A program made the translations under genes and the position numbers. Below, piece after piece: positions 1 to 10,239 of a stretch of DNA of 64,000 nucleotides. The DNA is taken from assembly GCF_001708445.1 (NCBI RefSeq), contig NZ_CP015637.1, positions 993,001-1,057,000 on the forward strand, given 5' to 3'. A model generated the notes under the pieces. The model made no database searches. It saw nothing but the letters and a program-made list of their open reading frames with translations, and had not been told where the DNA came from. Origin of the DNA: Pseudomonas fluorescens. Its GTDB lineage: Bacteria; Pseudomonadota; Gammaproteobacteria; Pseudomonadales; Pseudomonadaceae. Position 1 is the stretch's first letter. Every line of letters starts with the position of its first letter.

Positions 1-298
1 CGTGCCATGGGAACTCGGTGCCGCGGTACAGGTTCATGTCCGGATTGGTCAGCAGGGTGACCTCGGAGGCCTTCAGGTGCTCGACCTTGTCCGACGTCAT
101 TTCATATTGCACCTTGCCATCGGGCAGGAACTGCACGCTATAGGCATTGGTTGCGTAATAGTCGATAGCCCCTTCATCAACCTGCGCAACAGGCTGGTCG
201 AGAAAGCGCTCCGGGCTGATATTCCAGTAGCCCACCGCCAGGAACAGCGCGGCGATGCCTGCGAATAGCAGGAAGTTGCGAATCTTTTTACTCAGCAT
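1..298 (-). CDS. lptC: LptC, LPS export periplasmic/inner-membrane protein (partial, N-terminal part)
   Basis: The reverse strand from 298 reads MLSKKIRNFLLFAGIAALFL and continues to the window edge, so only the first 99 codons are present. A single N-terminal membrane anchor (about residues 7-24) is followed by a periplasmic beta-jellyroll start that includes DYYATNAYSVQFLPDGKVQY, typical of LptC. LptC takes lipopolysaccharide from the LptB2FG ABC transporter and passes it to LptA across the periplasm. The start lies 8 bases after the kdsC stop, and the kdsD-kdsC-lptC order is the conserved Pseudomonas arrangement, so it is probably co-transcribed with the Kdo genes. The rest of the gene, and presumably lptA and lptB, lie to the left of the window. 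Confidence 0.93.
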   Translation of the reverse strand, partial: MLSKKIRNFLLFAGIAALFLAVGYWNISPERFLDQPVAQVDEGAIDYYATNAYSVQFLPDGKVQYEMTSDKVEHLKASEVTLLTNPDMNLYRGTEFPWH

Positions 299-306
299 AA
301 AACGCT

Positions 307-831
307 CTATAGGTAGGCGGCATGGGCCGCTTCGAGGCGGCCTTGGGCCCGCAGGATCAACTCGCAGAACTCACGGGCGGCGCCTTCGCCGCCACGGGCC
401 GTGGTGATGCCGTGGGCATGCTCGCGAACAAACGCCGCCGCATTGGCGACGGCCATGCCCAGGCCCACGCGGCGGATCACCGGCAAGTCGGGCAGGTCGT
501 CGCCCAGATAGGCGACCTGCTCATAGCTTAGGTGGAGTTGGCCAAGAAGCTCGTCCAGTACCACCAGTTTATCCTCACGGCCCTGATACAGGTGAGGAAT
601 CCCCAGGTTTTGTGCGCGGCGTTCCACAACCGGCGTTTTTCGGCCGCTAATAATGGCAGTTTGCACTCCCGCTGCCATCAACATCTTGATGCCCTGGCCA
701 TCGAGGGTGTTGAACGTCTTGAATTCGCTGCCGTCTTCGAGGAAGTACAGGCGGCCATCGGTCAGCACGCCGTCAACGTCGAAAATCGCCAGCTTGATGT
801 GCTTGCCGCGTTGCAATAGGTCGCTGGTCAT
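307..831 (-). CDS. kdsC: 3-deoxy-D-manno-octulosonate 8-phosphate phosphatase KdsC
   Basis: A 174-residue HAD-superfamily phosphatase of the small, capless KdsC type. Motif I is IFDVDGVLTDGR at about residues 15-26 (nucleophile Asp and acid/base Asp). Ser and Arg follow in IISGRKTPVV, and the Mg-binding acidic motif is YLGDDLPDLP. It removes the phosphate from Kdo-8-P to give Kdo for lipid A/LPS core synthesis in the cytoplasm. Its start codon directly abuts the stop codon of kdsD (832-834), so the two are translationally coupled steps of one pathway. Length and motifs match the family, and nothing is missing. Confidence 0.97.
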   Translation of the reverse strand: MTSDLLQRGKHIKLAIFDVDGVLTDGRLYFLEDGSEFKTFNTLDGQGIKMLMAAGVQTAIISGRKTPVVERRAQNLGIPHLYQGREDKLVVLDELLGQLHLSYEQVAYLGDDLPDLPVIRRVGLGMAVANAAAFVREHAHGITTARGGEGAAREFCELILRAQGRLEAAHAAYL

Positions 832-1806
832 TTACATCACTCCTGCACGCAGCAAGTCGTGCATGTTCAGGGCGCCAATCGGGCGGTCATCGTTATTGAC
901 GACCACCAGCGCGCCGATCTTGTGGTCTTCCATGATCTTCAGCGCTTCGGCTGCAAGCATCTCGGGGCGTGCGGTCTTGCCATGGGGGGTCATCACCGCG
1001 TCGATGGTGGCGGTGTGGATGTCGATGGTGCGGTCCAGCGTGCGGCGCAAGTCGCCGTCGGTGAACACTCCGGCCAGGCGCCCGTCGGCTTCGAGGATCA
1101 CGGTCATGCCCAGGCCTTTGCGGGTCATTTCCATCAGCGCATCCTTGAGCAGCGTGCCCCGTTGGACATGGGGTAGCTCATCGCCGGAGTGCATGACGTT
1201 TTCCACTTTCAGCAGCAGGCGACGGCCCAAGGCACCCCCTGGGTGGGAAAACGCGAAATCTTCAGCAGTAAAGCCACGGGCTTCCAGTAACGCCACGGCC
1301 AGCGCATCGCCCATGACCAGGGCGGCGGTGGTGGAAGACGTGGGGGCCAGGTTCAGGGGGCATGCCTCGTGGGTCACGTGAACGTTCAGGTTCACTTCGG
1401 CTGCCTTGGCCAGCGTCGATTCCGGGTTGCCGGTGATGCTGATCATCTTGATGCCCAGGCGCTTGATCAGCGGCAGCAGGGTCACGATTTCGTTGGTGGT
1501 GCCGGAATTGGACAGTGCCAGGATGATGTCATCCTTGGTGATCATGCCCATGTCACCATGGCTGGCTTCGGCCGGATGCACGAAGAAAGCGGTGGTTCCG
1601 GTGCTCGCCAGTGTCGCGGCGATCTTGTTGCCGACGTGGCCGGACTTGCCCATGCCTACCACGACAACGCGGCCCTTGCTGGCCAGAATCATCTCGCAGG
1701 CGCGTACGAAATCTGCATCGATATGGGCCAGTAAGCCTTCTACGGCTTCAAGCTCAAGGCGAATGGTGCGTTGTGCGGATTGGATAAGATCGCTGGATTG
1801 GCTCAT
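832..1806 (-). CDS. kdsD: Arabinose-5-phosphate isomerase KdsD
   Basis: A 324-residue protein starting MSQSSDLIQSAQRTIRLELE. A longer frame opens at 1869, but the extra 21 residues run through a likely -10 box and look non-coding. The N-terminal SIS domain (about residues 35-180) carries GMGKSGHVGNKIAATLASTG and the SNSGTTNEI phosphosugar-binding loop. Two CBS repeats follow (about 205-324, for example GVFTDGDLRRTLD). The enzyme converts ribulose-5-P to arabinose-5-P, the first committed step to Kdo. It is the first gene of the leftward kdsD-kdsC-lptC operon and is divergent from mlaF. The SD before 1806 is weak. Confidence 0.96.
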   Translation of the reverse strand: MSQSSDLIQSAQRTIRLELEAVEGLLAHIDADFVRACEMILASKGRVVVVGMGKSGHVGNKIAATLASTGTTAFFVHPAEASHGDMGMITKDDIILALSNSGTTNEIVTLLPLIKRLGIKMISITGNPESTLAKAAEVNLNVHVTHEACPLNLAPTSSTTAALVMGDALAVALLEARGFTAEDFAFSHPGGALGRRLLLKVENVMHSGDELPHVQRGTLLKDALMEMTRKGLGMTVILEADGRLAGVFTDGDLRRTLDRTIDIHTATIDAVMTPHGKTARPEMLAAEALKIMEDHKIGALVVVNNDDRPIGALNMHDLLRAGVM

Positions 1807-1840
1807 GTCTGAAATCGTATAGCCTGACGAAAAGTCGGCG

Positions 1841-1846
1841 ATTATA
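1841..1846 (-). promoter_or_regulatory. Candidate -10 box for the kdsD operon
   Basis: On the minus strand this reads TATAAT, preceded by GT, and lies 35 bases upstream of the kdsD start codon. That would give a leader of about 28 nucleotides. No good -35 hexamer is seen 16-18 bases upstream, so this is a motif-only call. Confidence 0.4.
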
Positions 1847-1885
1847 ACGGTAATGAGCAATTCCCTCACGCAAGTTCGTCAGGCT

Positions 1886-2104
1886 TTATTCTGCGGGTGG
1901 CATGAGATTCCCTCTCAGTAACATAGCCAGCAACGTTTTTTCCCTGTCCCCAATCTGAACAAGCGCTTTTCCGGCCTTGGGCGCGTTGTACCAGCAGTGA
2001 TATAGTTCGCCGCCAGTTCGGTTCACCCAGCCCATACGTCTATCTATATCGCGCAATCGTGCAAACGTTTGTCGCCAATACGGTGTCTGAGTGAGAAGCT
2101 GCAT
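1886..2104 (-). CDS. Doubtful 72-codon ORF in the kdsD/mlaF divergent gap
   Basis: An open frame of 72 codons beginning MQLLTQTPYWRQTFARLRDI. I do not recognise it. In its favour, the composition is protein-like, with Trp, Tyr and charged residues mixed. Against it, codon third positions are only about half G/C (CGA, ATA, AGA, CTA and AGG all occur), unlike every neighbour. No purine-rich ribosome site precedes the ATG, and the frame fills almost the whole 312-bp gap that must also carry the mlaF promoter. It may be a decayed or foreign gene remnant, or simply chance. Confidence 0.25.
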   Translation of the reverse strand: MQLLTQTPYWRQTFARLRDIDRRMGWVNRTGGELYHCWYNAPKAGKALVQIGDREKTLLAMLLRGNLMPPAE

Positions 2105-2118
2105 CCCAAGGAGTTTAG

Positions 2119-2928
2119 ATGAGTGCCGATAACGCCTACGCGGTCGAGCTGAAGGGCCTTACCTTCAAGCGCGGGACGCGCAGCATCTTCAATAACGTCG
2201 ATATTCGCATTCCCCGTGGCAAGGTCACGGGCATCATGGGGCCTTCCGGTTGCGGCAAGACCACCCTGTTGCGGCTGATGGGCATGCAACTGCGCCCCAA
2301 TGCCGGCGAAGTGTGGGTCAATGGCCAGAACCTGCCGACGCTGTCGCGTAGCGAGCTGTTTGACGCACGCAAGCACATGGGTGTGCTGTTCCAGAGTGGT
2401 GCGCTGTTCACTGACCTGGATGTTTTCCAGAACGTGGCGTTTCCGCTGCGAGTGCATACCCAGCTGTCTGATGAAATGATTCGTGACATCGTGTTGCTGA
2501 AACTGCAGGCCGTGGGCCTTCGCGGTGCCATCGACCTGATGCCTGACGAGTTGTCCGGTGGCATGAAACGTCGTGTCGCCTTGGCGCGCGCCATCGCCCT
2601 TGACCCGCAGATCCTCATGTACGACGAGCCCTTCGTTGGCCAGGACCCGATCGCCATGGGCGTGCTGGTACGCCTGATCCGCCTGCTCAACGATGCGCTG
2701 GGGATCACCAGTATCGTGGTGTCCCACGACCTTGCAGAAACCGCGAGCATTGCCGACTACCTGTATGTCGTCGGCGATGGTCAGGTGCTGGGGCAGGGCA
2801 CGCCTGAAGAGCTGATGAACGCTGACAACCCGCGTATCCGCCAATTCATGACCGGCGATCCTGATGGCCCGGTGCCTTTTCATTTTCCGGCAGCGGACTA
2901 CCGCGCAGATCTTCTGGGGAAGCGCTGA
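2119..2928 (+). CDS. mlaF: Mla phospholipid transporter ATPase MlaF (Ttg2A)
   Basis: A 269-residue ABC ATPase. Walker A is GPSGCGKTT (about residues 43-51), the signature is [14 protein letters not shown], Walker B is ILMYDEPF, and the switch His is in VVSHDLAET. It powers the inner-membrane MlaFEDB complex, which moves phospholipids between the inner membrane and periplasmic MlaC and so maintains outer-membrane lipid asymmetry. AAGGAG sits 6 bases before the ATG. The stop overlaps the mlaE start by one base. First gene of the five-gene mlaFEDCB operon, known in Pseudomonas as ttg2 from its toluene-tolerance phenotype. Confidence 0.97.
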   Translation: MSADNAYAVELKGLTFKRGTRSIFNNVDIRIPRGKVTGIMGPSGCGKTTLLRLMGMQLRPNAGEVWVNGQNLPTLSRSELFDARKHMGVLFQSGALFTDLDVFQNVAFPLRVHTQLSDEMIRDIVLLKLQAVGLRGAIDLMPDELSGGMKRRVALARAIALDPQILMYDEPFVGQDPIAMGVLVRLIRLLNDALGITSIVVSHDLAETASIADYLYVVGDGQVLGQGTPEELMNADNPRIRQFMTGDPDGPVPFHFPAADYRADLLGKR

Positions 2929-3725
2929 TGCGCAAGACATCACTTATCGAAAGGGTTCGCCTTTTCGGCCGCTCCGGCATCGACATCATCGAAGTGCTGG
3001 GGCGTTCGACCATTTTCCTGTTCCACGCCTTGCTGGGCCGCGGTGGCATCGGCGGCGGCTTTGGCTTGCTGATCAAGCAACTGCACTCCGTCGGCGTGAT
3101 GTCCCTGGTGATTATCGTGGTCTCCGGGGTCTTTATCGGCATGGTGCTTGCGTTGCAGGGCTTCAACATCCTATCCAGCTACGGCTCGGAGCAGGCGGTC
3201 GGGCAGATGGTCGCCCTGACGCTGCTGCGCGAGCTGGGGCCGGTGGTGACTGCCTTGCTGTTCGCCGGGCGCGCCGGTTCCGCGCTGACCGCTGAAATCG
3301 GCAACATGAAGTCCACCGAGCAGTTGTCCAGCCTGGAAATGATCGGCGTGGACCCGCTCAAGTACATTGTTGCCCCGCGCCTGTGGGCCGGCTTCATTTC
3401 CCTGCCGCTGCTGGCGATGATTTTCAGTGTGGTGGGTATCTGGGGCGGTTCGTGGGTGGCGGTGGATTGGCTGGGGGTCTACGAAGGCTCCTACTGGGCC
3501 AATATGCAAAACAGCGTTACCTTCAGCGGCGACGTGCTCAACGGCATCATAAAGAGCATCGTCTTCGCCTTTGTCGTGACCTGGATCGCCGTATTCCAAG
3601 GCTATGACTGTGAGCCCACTTCAGAAGGGATCAGTCGTGCCACCACCAAGACCGTTGTGTACGCCTCGCTGGCGGTACTGGGCCTTGACTTCATTTTGAC
3701 CGCCTTGATGTTTGGAGATTTCTGA
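2928..3725 (+). CDS. mlaE: Mla transporter permease MlaE (Ttg2B)
   Basis: A 265-residue MlaE-family permease with about five to six hydrophobic segments. The conserved block [20 protein letters not shown] (here [16 protein letters not shown]) and the [20 protein letters not shown] stretch are diagnostic. It forms the membrane dimer of the MlaFEDB lipid transporter, coupling MlaF ATP hydrolysis to phospholipid passage through the MlaD hexamer. It overlaps mlaF and mlaD by one base each, so translation is coupled. Confidence 0.97.
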   Translation: MRKTSLIERVRLFGRSGIDIIEVLGRSTIFLFHALLGRGGIGGGFGLLIKQLHSVGVMSLVIIVVSGVFIGMVLALQGFNILSSYGSEQAVGQMVALTLLRELGPVVTALLFAGRAGSALTAEIGNMKSTEQLSSLEMIGVDPLKYIVAPRLWAGFISLPLLAMIFSVVGIWGGSWVAVDWLGVYEGSYWANMQNSVTFSGDVLNGIIKSIVFAFVVTWIAVFQGYDCEPTSEGISRATTKTVVYASLAVLGLDFILTALMFGDF

Positions 3726-4192
3726 TGCAAAACCGCACTGTGGAAATCGGTGTCGGCCTTTTCTTGCTGGCTGGCATCCTGGCTTTACTGTTGCTCGCCC
3801 TGCGAGTCAGTGGCCTTTCGGCCAGCCCTACCGCCGATACTTATAAACTTTACGCGTACTTCGACAATATCGCCGGTTTGACTGTCAGAGCTAAGGTGAC
3901 CATGGCCGGTGTGACTATCGGCAAGGTCACGGCAATCGATCTGGACCGCGACAGCTTCACCGGGCGAGTGACCATGCAACTGGACAAGAAGGTCGATAAT
4001 CTGCCGACTGACTCCACTGCATCTATCCTCACTGCGGGTCTGCTGGGCGAGAAGTACATCGGTATCAGCGTGGGCGGGGAAACAGCCCTGCTCAAGGATG
4101 GCTCGACCATCCACGACACGCAGTCGTCGCTGGTACTTGAGGACCTGATCGGTAAATTCCTGCTCAATACGGTCAATAAAGACGCCAAATGA
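3725..4192 (+). CDS. mlaD: MlaD, MCE-domain lipid-binding subunit (Ttg2C)
   Basis: A 155-residue protein with one N-terminal membrane helix (VGLFLLAGILALLLLALRV) followed by a single MCE domain (about residues 40-118, with the FDNIAGLTVRAKVTMAGVTI core and LLGEKYIGISVGG). MlaD forms a periplasm-facing hexameric ring with a hydrophobic pore for phospholipids. It follows mlaE with a one-base overlap, and the mlaC frame opens over its stop codon. The length is normal for a single-MCE MlaD. Confidence 0.97.
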   Translation: MQNRTVEIGVGLFLLAGILALLLLALRVSGLSASPTADTYKLYAYFDNIAGLTVRAKVTMAGVTIGKVTAIDLDRDSFTGRVTMQLDKKVDNLPTDSTASILTAGLLGEKYIGISVGGETALLKDGSTIHDTQSSLVLEDLIGKFLLNTVNKDAK

Positions 4193-4203
4193 GGAACCTG
4201 TTC

Positions 4204-4851
4204 ATGATCTCTACCTTGCGACGTGGCCTGCTGGTACTGCTTGCGGCGCTGCCGCTGATGGCTAACGCGGCAGGTTCTGCGCACGAACTGGTGCAGGACA
4301 CCACCAGCAAAATGCTGGCTGACCTGACTGCCAATAAAGAGCAGTACAAGCAAGACCCGAGTAAGTTCTACGACGCGCTCAATACCATTGTCGGCCCTGT
4401 CGTCGATGCCGAAGGCATTTCGCGCAGCATCATGACGGTCAAGTACTCGCGCAAGGCCACGCCTGCGCAGATGCAGACGTTCCAGGAAAACTTCAAGAAG
4501 GGTCTGTTCCAGTTCTATGGCAACGCCCTGCTGGAGTACAACAACCAGGGGATCACTGTCGATCCGGCCAAGGATGAGTCGGGTGACCGCACCAGCGTTG
4601 GCATGACCGTCAAAGGCAGCAACGGTGCGATCTACCCTGTGCAGTACACGCTGGAGAAGGTTAACGGTGAGTGGAAACTGCGCAACGTGATCATCAACGG
4701 TATCAACATTGGCAAGCTGTTCCGCGACCAGTTCGCTGACGCGATGCAGCGCAATGGCAACGACCTGGACAAGACCATCAACGGTTGGGCCGGTGAAGTG
4801 GCCAAGGCCAAGGAAGAAACCGATAAAGCAGCCGGGAAACCCGCGCAATGA
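4204..4851 (+). CDS. mlaC: MlaC, periplasmic phospholipid shuttle (Ttg2D)
   Basis: A 215-residue secreted protein with signal peptide MISTLRRGLLVLLAALPLMA and likely cleavage after ANA. The NTF2-like Tgt2/MlaC domain follows (about residues 30-195, with DPSKFYDALNTIVGPVVDA and WKLRNVIINGINI). It ferries phospholipids between outer-membrane MlaA and the inner-membrane MlaFEDB complex. I chose the ATG at 4204 because TGAGGAAC lies 7 bases upstream. An in-frame ATG at 4189 would overlap mlaD by 4 bases and add five residues. The acidic/lysine-rich tail overlaps mlaB by 4 bases. Confidence 0.95.
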   Translation: MISTLRRGLLVLLAALPLMANAAGSAHELVQDTTSKMLADLTANKEQYKQDPSKFYDALNTIVGPVVDAEGISRSIMTVKYSRKATPAQMQTFQENFKKGLFQFYGNALLEYNNQGITVDPAKDESGDRTSVGMTVKGSNGAIYPVQYTLEKVNGEWKLRNVIINGINIGKLFRDQFADAMQRNGNDLDKTINGWAGEVAKAKEETDKAAGKPAQ

Positions 4852-5153
4852 CCGAGTCGGCTGTTCGTATCGGCGAAGCCGGCGAGCTGTTCCTCAGCGG
4901 CGTGCTGGATTATCGCTCCGGGCCTGACCTGCGCAAGCAGGGCCAGGCGCTGATCAAGGCGAGCACCGCGCCTGCGCTGGTGCTGGACTGCTCGGCGGTA
5001 ACCAAGTCCAGCAGCGTCGGTTTATCGCTGCTGCTGTGCTTTATACGTGATGCCGAGGCGGCGAAAAAAACGGTCAGTATCCGTGCGCTGCCCGACGACA
5101 TGCGTGAAATTGCCGAAGTTTCCGGTCTGACCGAACTGTTGGCGCATCCTTAA
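4848..5153 (+). CDS. mlaB: MlaB, STAS-domain subunit of the Mla transporter
   Basis: A 101-residue STAS-domain protein (LVLDCSAVTKSSSVGLSLLL is the conserved strand-helix carrying the Ser/Thr region). In E. coli, MlaB binds MlaF in the cytoplasm and is needed for complex assembly and activity. It overlaps mlaC by 4 bases and closes the operon: a hairpin with a T-run follows directly. The length matches the family. Confidence 0.93.
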   Translation: MTESAVRIGEAGELFLSGVLDYRSGPDLRKQGQALIKASTAPALVLDCSAVTKSSSVGLSLLLCFIRDAEAAKKTVSIRALPDDMREIAEVSGLTELLAHP

Positions 5154-5158
5154 TAAAG

Positions 5159-5211
5159 AAGCCCCCCGTCAGAGTCCTGCTATGCGGGGTTCGCAGGCGC
5201 GGGGCTTTTTT
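5159..5211 (+). terminator. Terminator of the mla operon
   Basis: AAGCCCC (5159-5165) pairs with GGGGCTT (5201-5207), which runs into TTTTTT. An inner stem CCTGC/GCAGG (5176-5180 / 5193-5197) compacts the long loop. It begins a few bases after the mlaB stop codon. Confidence 0.7.
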
Positions 5212-5257
5212 GTATGATGTGCGACCCGTGCGCACTGGGCGCCGATAGAGGTTGAGC

Positions 5258-6786
<1,529 letters not shown>

Positions 6787-6800
6787 TCCCAGTAGCTGCG

Positions 6801-6845
6801 AAAACATCCACTGTGGCGAGCCCGCTCGCCACAGTAAGATGTTTT
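6801..6845. repeat. REP-like palindrome / probable murA terminator
   Basis: The core CTGTGGCGAG/CTCGCCACAG (6811-6820 / 6825-6834) is flanked by AAAACATC/GATGTTTT (6801-6808 / 6838-6845). The core is the same type as the palindrome at 24353-24376, so it looks like a REP element placed where it can act as a transcription stop between murA and hisG. Confidence 0.7.
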
Positions 6846-6967
6846 GCGGTTAACTGAGTTTGTCCCTGCTGAATACGATTTCAAGTCGAGGCTGTCATGG
6901 CCTCGATCTGTGTCTGGCGCCGTTTGCGACCGGACAGCAATAGCCTGATGAAGGACTGACATTTCCC

Positions 6968-7603
6968 ATGTTGACCATCGCACTGTCCAAGGGCCGCATC
7001 CTTGACGACACCTTGCCGCTTCTGGCTGAAGCGGGCATCGTGCCGACCGAGAATCCGGACAAGAGCCGCAAGCTGATCATCCCTACGACCCAGGATGACG
7101 TTCGCCTTTTGATCGTACGGGCTACCGACGTGCCGACGTACGTTGAGCATGGCGCGGCCGACCTCGGTGTCGCCGGTAAGGACGTGCTGATGGAATACGG
7201 CGGCCAGGGCCTTTACGAGCCGCTGGACCTGCGCATTGCCCTGTGCAAGCTGATGACCGCCGGCCGTGTCGGTGATGTCGAGCCTAAAGGTCGCCTGCGC
7301 GTGGCCACCAAGTTCGTCAACGTCGCCAAGCGCTACTACGCCGAACAAGGCCGTCAGGTCGACATCATCAAGCTCTACGGCTCGATGGAGCTGGCACCGC
7401 TGATTGGCCTGGCCGACAAGATCATCGACGTAGTCGACACCGGCAACACCTTGCGTGCCAATGGCCTGGAGCCCCAGGATTTCATTGCCGACATCAGCTC
7501 CCGGCTGATCGTCAACAAGGCTTCCATGAAAATGCAGCACGCCCGTATCCAGGCGTTGATCGACACCCTGCGCAAGGCAGTGGAGTCTCGACACCGCGGT
7601 TGA
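6968..7603 (+). CDS. hisG: ATP phosphoribosyltransferase catalytic subunit HisG (short form)
   Basis: A 211-residue short-form HisG. It begins [19 protein letters not shown], with the phosphate-binding stretch [15 protein letters not shown] near residues 157-171. It condenses ATP with PRPP in the first step of histidine synthesis. Short-form HisG lacks the C-terminal regulatory domain and needs the HisZ subunit, which is not encoded in this window. It stands ahead of hisD and hisC on the same strand, but a terminator-like hairpin separates it from hisD. Confidence 0.96.
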   Translation: MLTIALSKGRILDDTLPLLAEAGIVPTENPDKSRKLIIPTTQDDVRLLIVRATDVPTYVEHGAADLGVAGKDVLMEYGGQGLYEPLDLRIALCKLMTAGRVGDVEPKGRLRVATKFVNVAKRYYAEQGRQVDIIKLYGSMELAPLIGLADKIIDVVDTGNTLRANGLEPQDFIADISSRLIVNKASMKMQHARIQALIDTLRKAVESRHRG

Positions 7604-7657
7604 CTCACCCGCGTAGCTTAAAAGCTGCGCCCGTCTATCCGCCTCATAGCCAGAATT

Positions 7658-7706
7658 CTCAGGTGCCCAAGCGGAGCGAACGGTAGTTTAGGGCGCCTGA
7701 GTTTTT
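7658..7706 (+). terminator. Terminator-like hairpin between hisG and hisD
   Basis: CTCAGGTGCCC (7658-7668) pairs with GGGCGCCTGAG (7691-7701) with one G-U pair, followed by TTTTT. It lies within a same-strand gene series, so it either terminates hisG transcripts or partly attenuates hisD-hisC. A smaller near-palindrome GCGTAGCTTAAAAGCTGCGC lies just upstream (7611-7630). Confidence 0.75.
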
Positions 7707-7730
7707 GCCAATTCTATTGAGGCCCTCGCT

Positions 7731-9056
7731 ATGACCACGTCCACTGCAATTGCCCGACTCAACGCTGCCGACCCGGATTTCGCCCATCATCTGGATCATC
7801 TGCTGAGCTGGGAAAGCGTGTCCGACGACTCGGTCAACCAGCGGGTGCTCGACATCATCAAGGCCGTGCGCGAGCGCGGTGATGCAGCGCTGGTGGATTT
7901 CACCCGCCAGTTCGATGGCCTGGACGTCAAGTCCATGGCTGACCTGATCCTGCCTCGCGAACGCCTGGAGCTGGCCCTGACGCGCATCACCGCGCCGCAG
8001 CGCGAAGCCCTCGAAGTCGCTGCGACCCGAGTGCGCAGCTACCACGAAAAACAGAAGCAGGACTCCTGGAGCTACACCGAAGCCGATGGCACCGTGCTGG
8101 GCCAGAAGGTCACGCCACTGGACCGCGCCGGTTTGTACGTGCCAGGCGGTAAAGCCTCGTACCCGTCGTCGGTGCTGATGAACGCGATCCCGGCCAAGGT
8201 GGCGGGCGTGACCGAAGTGGTCATGGTGGTGCCGACCCCGCGTGGTGAAATCAACGAGCTGGTACTGGCAGCGGCTTGCATCGCCGGCGTCGACCGCGTG
8301 TTCACCATCGGCGGCGCCCAGGCTGTCGCGGCCCTGGCCTATGGCACCGAAAGCGTACCGAAGGTCGACAAAGTGGTCGGCCCCGGCAACATCTACGTCG
8401 CCACCGCCAAGCGCCATGTGTTTGGCCAGGTCGGTATCGACATGATCGCCGGGCCTTCGGAAATCCTCGTGGTGTGTGACGGCCAGACTGACCCGGACTG
8501 GATCGCCATGGACCTGTTCTCCCAGGCTGAGCACGACGAAGATGCCCAGGCGATCCTGGTCAGTCCCGATGCCGAGTTCCTCGACAAGGTTGCGGCCAGC
8601 ATCAATAAGCTGCTGCCGACCATGGACCGCGCCGACATTATCGAGAAGTCGATCAATGGCCGTGGTGCGCTGATCCTGGTGCGTGACATGGAGCAGGCCA
8701 TCGAAGTGGCCAACCGTATCGCACCGGAACACCTGGAGCTGTCCGTGGCCGACCCACAAGCCTGGCTGCCGTCGATTCGCCATGCCGGTGCGATCTTCAT
8801 GGGCCGCCACACCAGCGAAGCCCTGGGTGACTACTGCGCGGGTCCCAACCACGTATTGCCGACCTCCGGCACCGCGCGCTTCTCGTCGCCGCTGGGGGTG
8901 TATGACTTCCAGAAGCGTTCGTCGATCATCTTCTGCTCGCCACAAGGTGCTTCCGAGTTGGGCAAGACCGCTTCGGTGCTGGCCCGTGGTGAATCCCTGA
9001 GCGCCCACGCCCGCAGCGCTGAATACCGCATCCTTGACGACAAGAAAGGTAATTGA
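7731..9056 (+). CDS. hisD: Histidinol dehydrogenase HisD
   Basis: A 441-residue Zn-dependent enzyme that oxidises histidinol to histidine in two NAD-linked steps. Family hallmarks visible are [49 protein letters not shown], the IAGPSEILV block, AEHDEDAQ (Zn/base residues) and APEHLEL. The length is typical. It precedes hisC by one base between stop and start, so the pair is coupled. The first residues ([17 protein letters not shown]) follow a 127-base gap after hisG that contains a terminator-like hairpin. Confidence 0.97.
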   Translation: MTTSTAIARLNAADPDFAHHLDHLLSWESVSDDSVNQRVLDIIKAVRERGDAALVDFTRQFDGLDVKSMADLILPRERLELALTRITAPQREALEVAATRVRSYHEKQKQDSWSYTEADGTVLGQKVTPLDRAGLYVPGGKASYPSSVLMNAIPAKVAGVTEVVMVVPTPRGEINELVLAAACIAGVDRVFTIGGAQAVAALAYGTESVPKVDKVVGPGNIYVATAKRHVFGQVGIDMIAGPSEILVVCDGQTDPDWIAMDLFSQAEHDEDAQAILVSPDAEFLDKVAASINKLLPTMDRADIIEKSINGRGALILVRDMEQAIEVANRIAPEHLELSVADPQAWLPSIRHAGAIFMGRHTSEALGDYCAGPNHVLPTSGTARFSSPLGVYDFQKRSSIIFCSPQGASELGKTASVLARGESLSAHARSAEYRILDDKKGN

Positions 9057-9057
9057 G

Positions 9058-10110
9058 ATGAGCAAATTCTGGAGCCCCTTCGTCAAGGACCTCGTGCCTT
9101 ACGTACCCGGTGAGCAGCCGAAGCTGACCAAGCTGGTCAAGCTCAACACCAATGAAAACCCCTATGGCCCATCGCCCAAGGCGCTGGCGGCCATGCAGGC
9201 CGAGTTGAACGACAACCTGCGCCTGTACCCGGACCCCAACAGCGACCTGCTCAAGCAGGCCGTGGCCAAGTACTACGGGGTCGACGCCGGCAAAGTGTTC
9301 CTCGGCAACGGTTCCGATGAAGTCCTTGCGCACATCTTCCACGGCCTGTTCCAGCACGACTTGCCGCTGCTGTTCCCGGATATCAGCTACAGCTTCTATC
9401 CGGTGTACTGCGGCCTCTATGGCATCAAGTCCGACCCGGTGCCGCTGGATGAGCAGTTCCAGATTCGCGTTGCGGACTACGCCAAGCCCAACGGCGGGAT
9501 CATCTTCCCCAACCCGAACGCGCCGACTGGCTGTGTGCTGGCGCTGGAGGCGGTGGAGCAGATCCTCAAGGCCAGCCCGGATTCGGTGGTGGTGGTTGAT
9601 GAAGCCTATATCGACTTTGGTGGCGAAACGGCGATCAGCCTGGTCGACCGTTACCCGAATCTGCTGGTGACCCAGACCCTGTCCAAATCGCGCTCACTGG
9701 CCGGTTTGCGCGTGGGCCTGGCGGTGGGGCACCCGGACCTGATCGAGGCACTGGAGCGGGTCAAGAACAGCTTCAACTCCTACCCGCTCGATCGCCTGGC
9801 GATCGTTGGCGCGGCGGCGGCGTTCGAGGACCGTGAGTATTTCGAGAAGACTTGCCAGTTGGTGATCGACAGCCGTAACAAGCTAGTCGCGCAATTGGAA
9901 GGCGAAGGCTTTGAAGTATTGCCATCGGCTGCGAATTTCATCTTCGCCCGCCACCCTCAGCACGACGCAGCGGGCCTGGCGGCCAAGCTGCGTGAGCAAG
10001 GGGTTATCGTGCGGCACTTCAAGCAGGAGAGGATTGCCCAGTTCCTGCGGATCAGCATCGGTACGCCGGAACAGAACCAGGCGCTGATTGATGGCTTGGG
10101 TGAGCTCTAA
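9058..10110 (+). CDS. hisC: Histidinol-phosphate aminotransferase HisC
   Basis: A 350-residue class-I/II PLP aminotransferase starting [20 protein letters not shown]. Substrate and PLP signatures are [23 protein letters not shown] and [10 protein letters not shown]. The Schiff-base lysine is in [14 protein letters not shown] (around residue 216). It converts imidazole-acetol phosphate to histidinol phosphate. The ATG at 9058 starts one base after the hisD stop. The frame extends 8 codons further upstream into hisD, but this start has GAG spaced appropriately and is the conserved N-terminus. Confidence 0.96.
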   Translation: MSKFWSPFVKDLVPYVPGEQPKLTKLVKLNTNENPYGPSPKALAAMQAELNDNLRLYPDPNSDLLKQAVAKYYGVDAGKVFLGNGSDEVLAHIFHGLFQHDLPLLFPDISYSFYPVYCGLYGIKSDPVPLDEQFQIRVADYAKPNGGIIFPNPNAPTGCVLALEAVEQILKASPDSVVVVDEAYIDFGGETAISLVDRYPNLLVTQTLSKSRSLAGLRVGLAVGHPDLIEALERVKNSFNSYPLDRLAIVGAAAAFEDREYFEKTCQLVIDSRNKLVAQLEGEGFEVLPSAANFIFARHPQHDAAGLAAKLREQGVIVRHFKQERIAQFLRISIGTPEQNQALIDGLGEL

Positions 10111-10130
10111 GCCACACTGAAGATGTAAAA

Positions 10131-10221
10131 ATGTGGGAGGGGGCTTGCCCCCGATAGCAGTGTGTCAGTCGCTACATGTATGACTGATACACCGCCATCG
10201 GGGGCAAGCCCCCTCCCACAT
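10131..10221. repeat. REPIN (two inverted GTGGGAGGGGGCTTGCCCCC-type REPs)
   Basis: The left arm ATGTGGGAGGGGGCTTGCCC (from 10131) and its exact inverse (ending 10221 with CTCCCACAT) enclose about 40 bases. Each arm also folds on itself. It sits between the convergent hisC and uraA genes and may end transcription from both sides. Confidence 0.9.
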
Positions 10222-10239
10222 CTGGTTTTGCGTTGGCAG

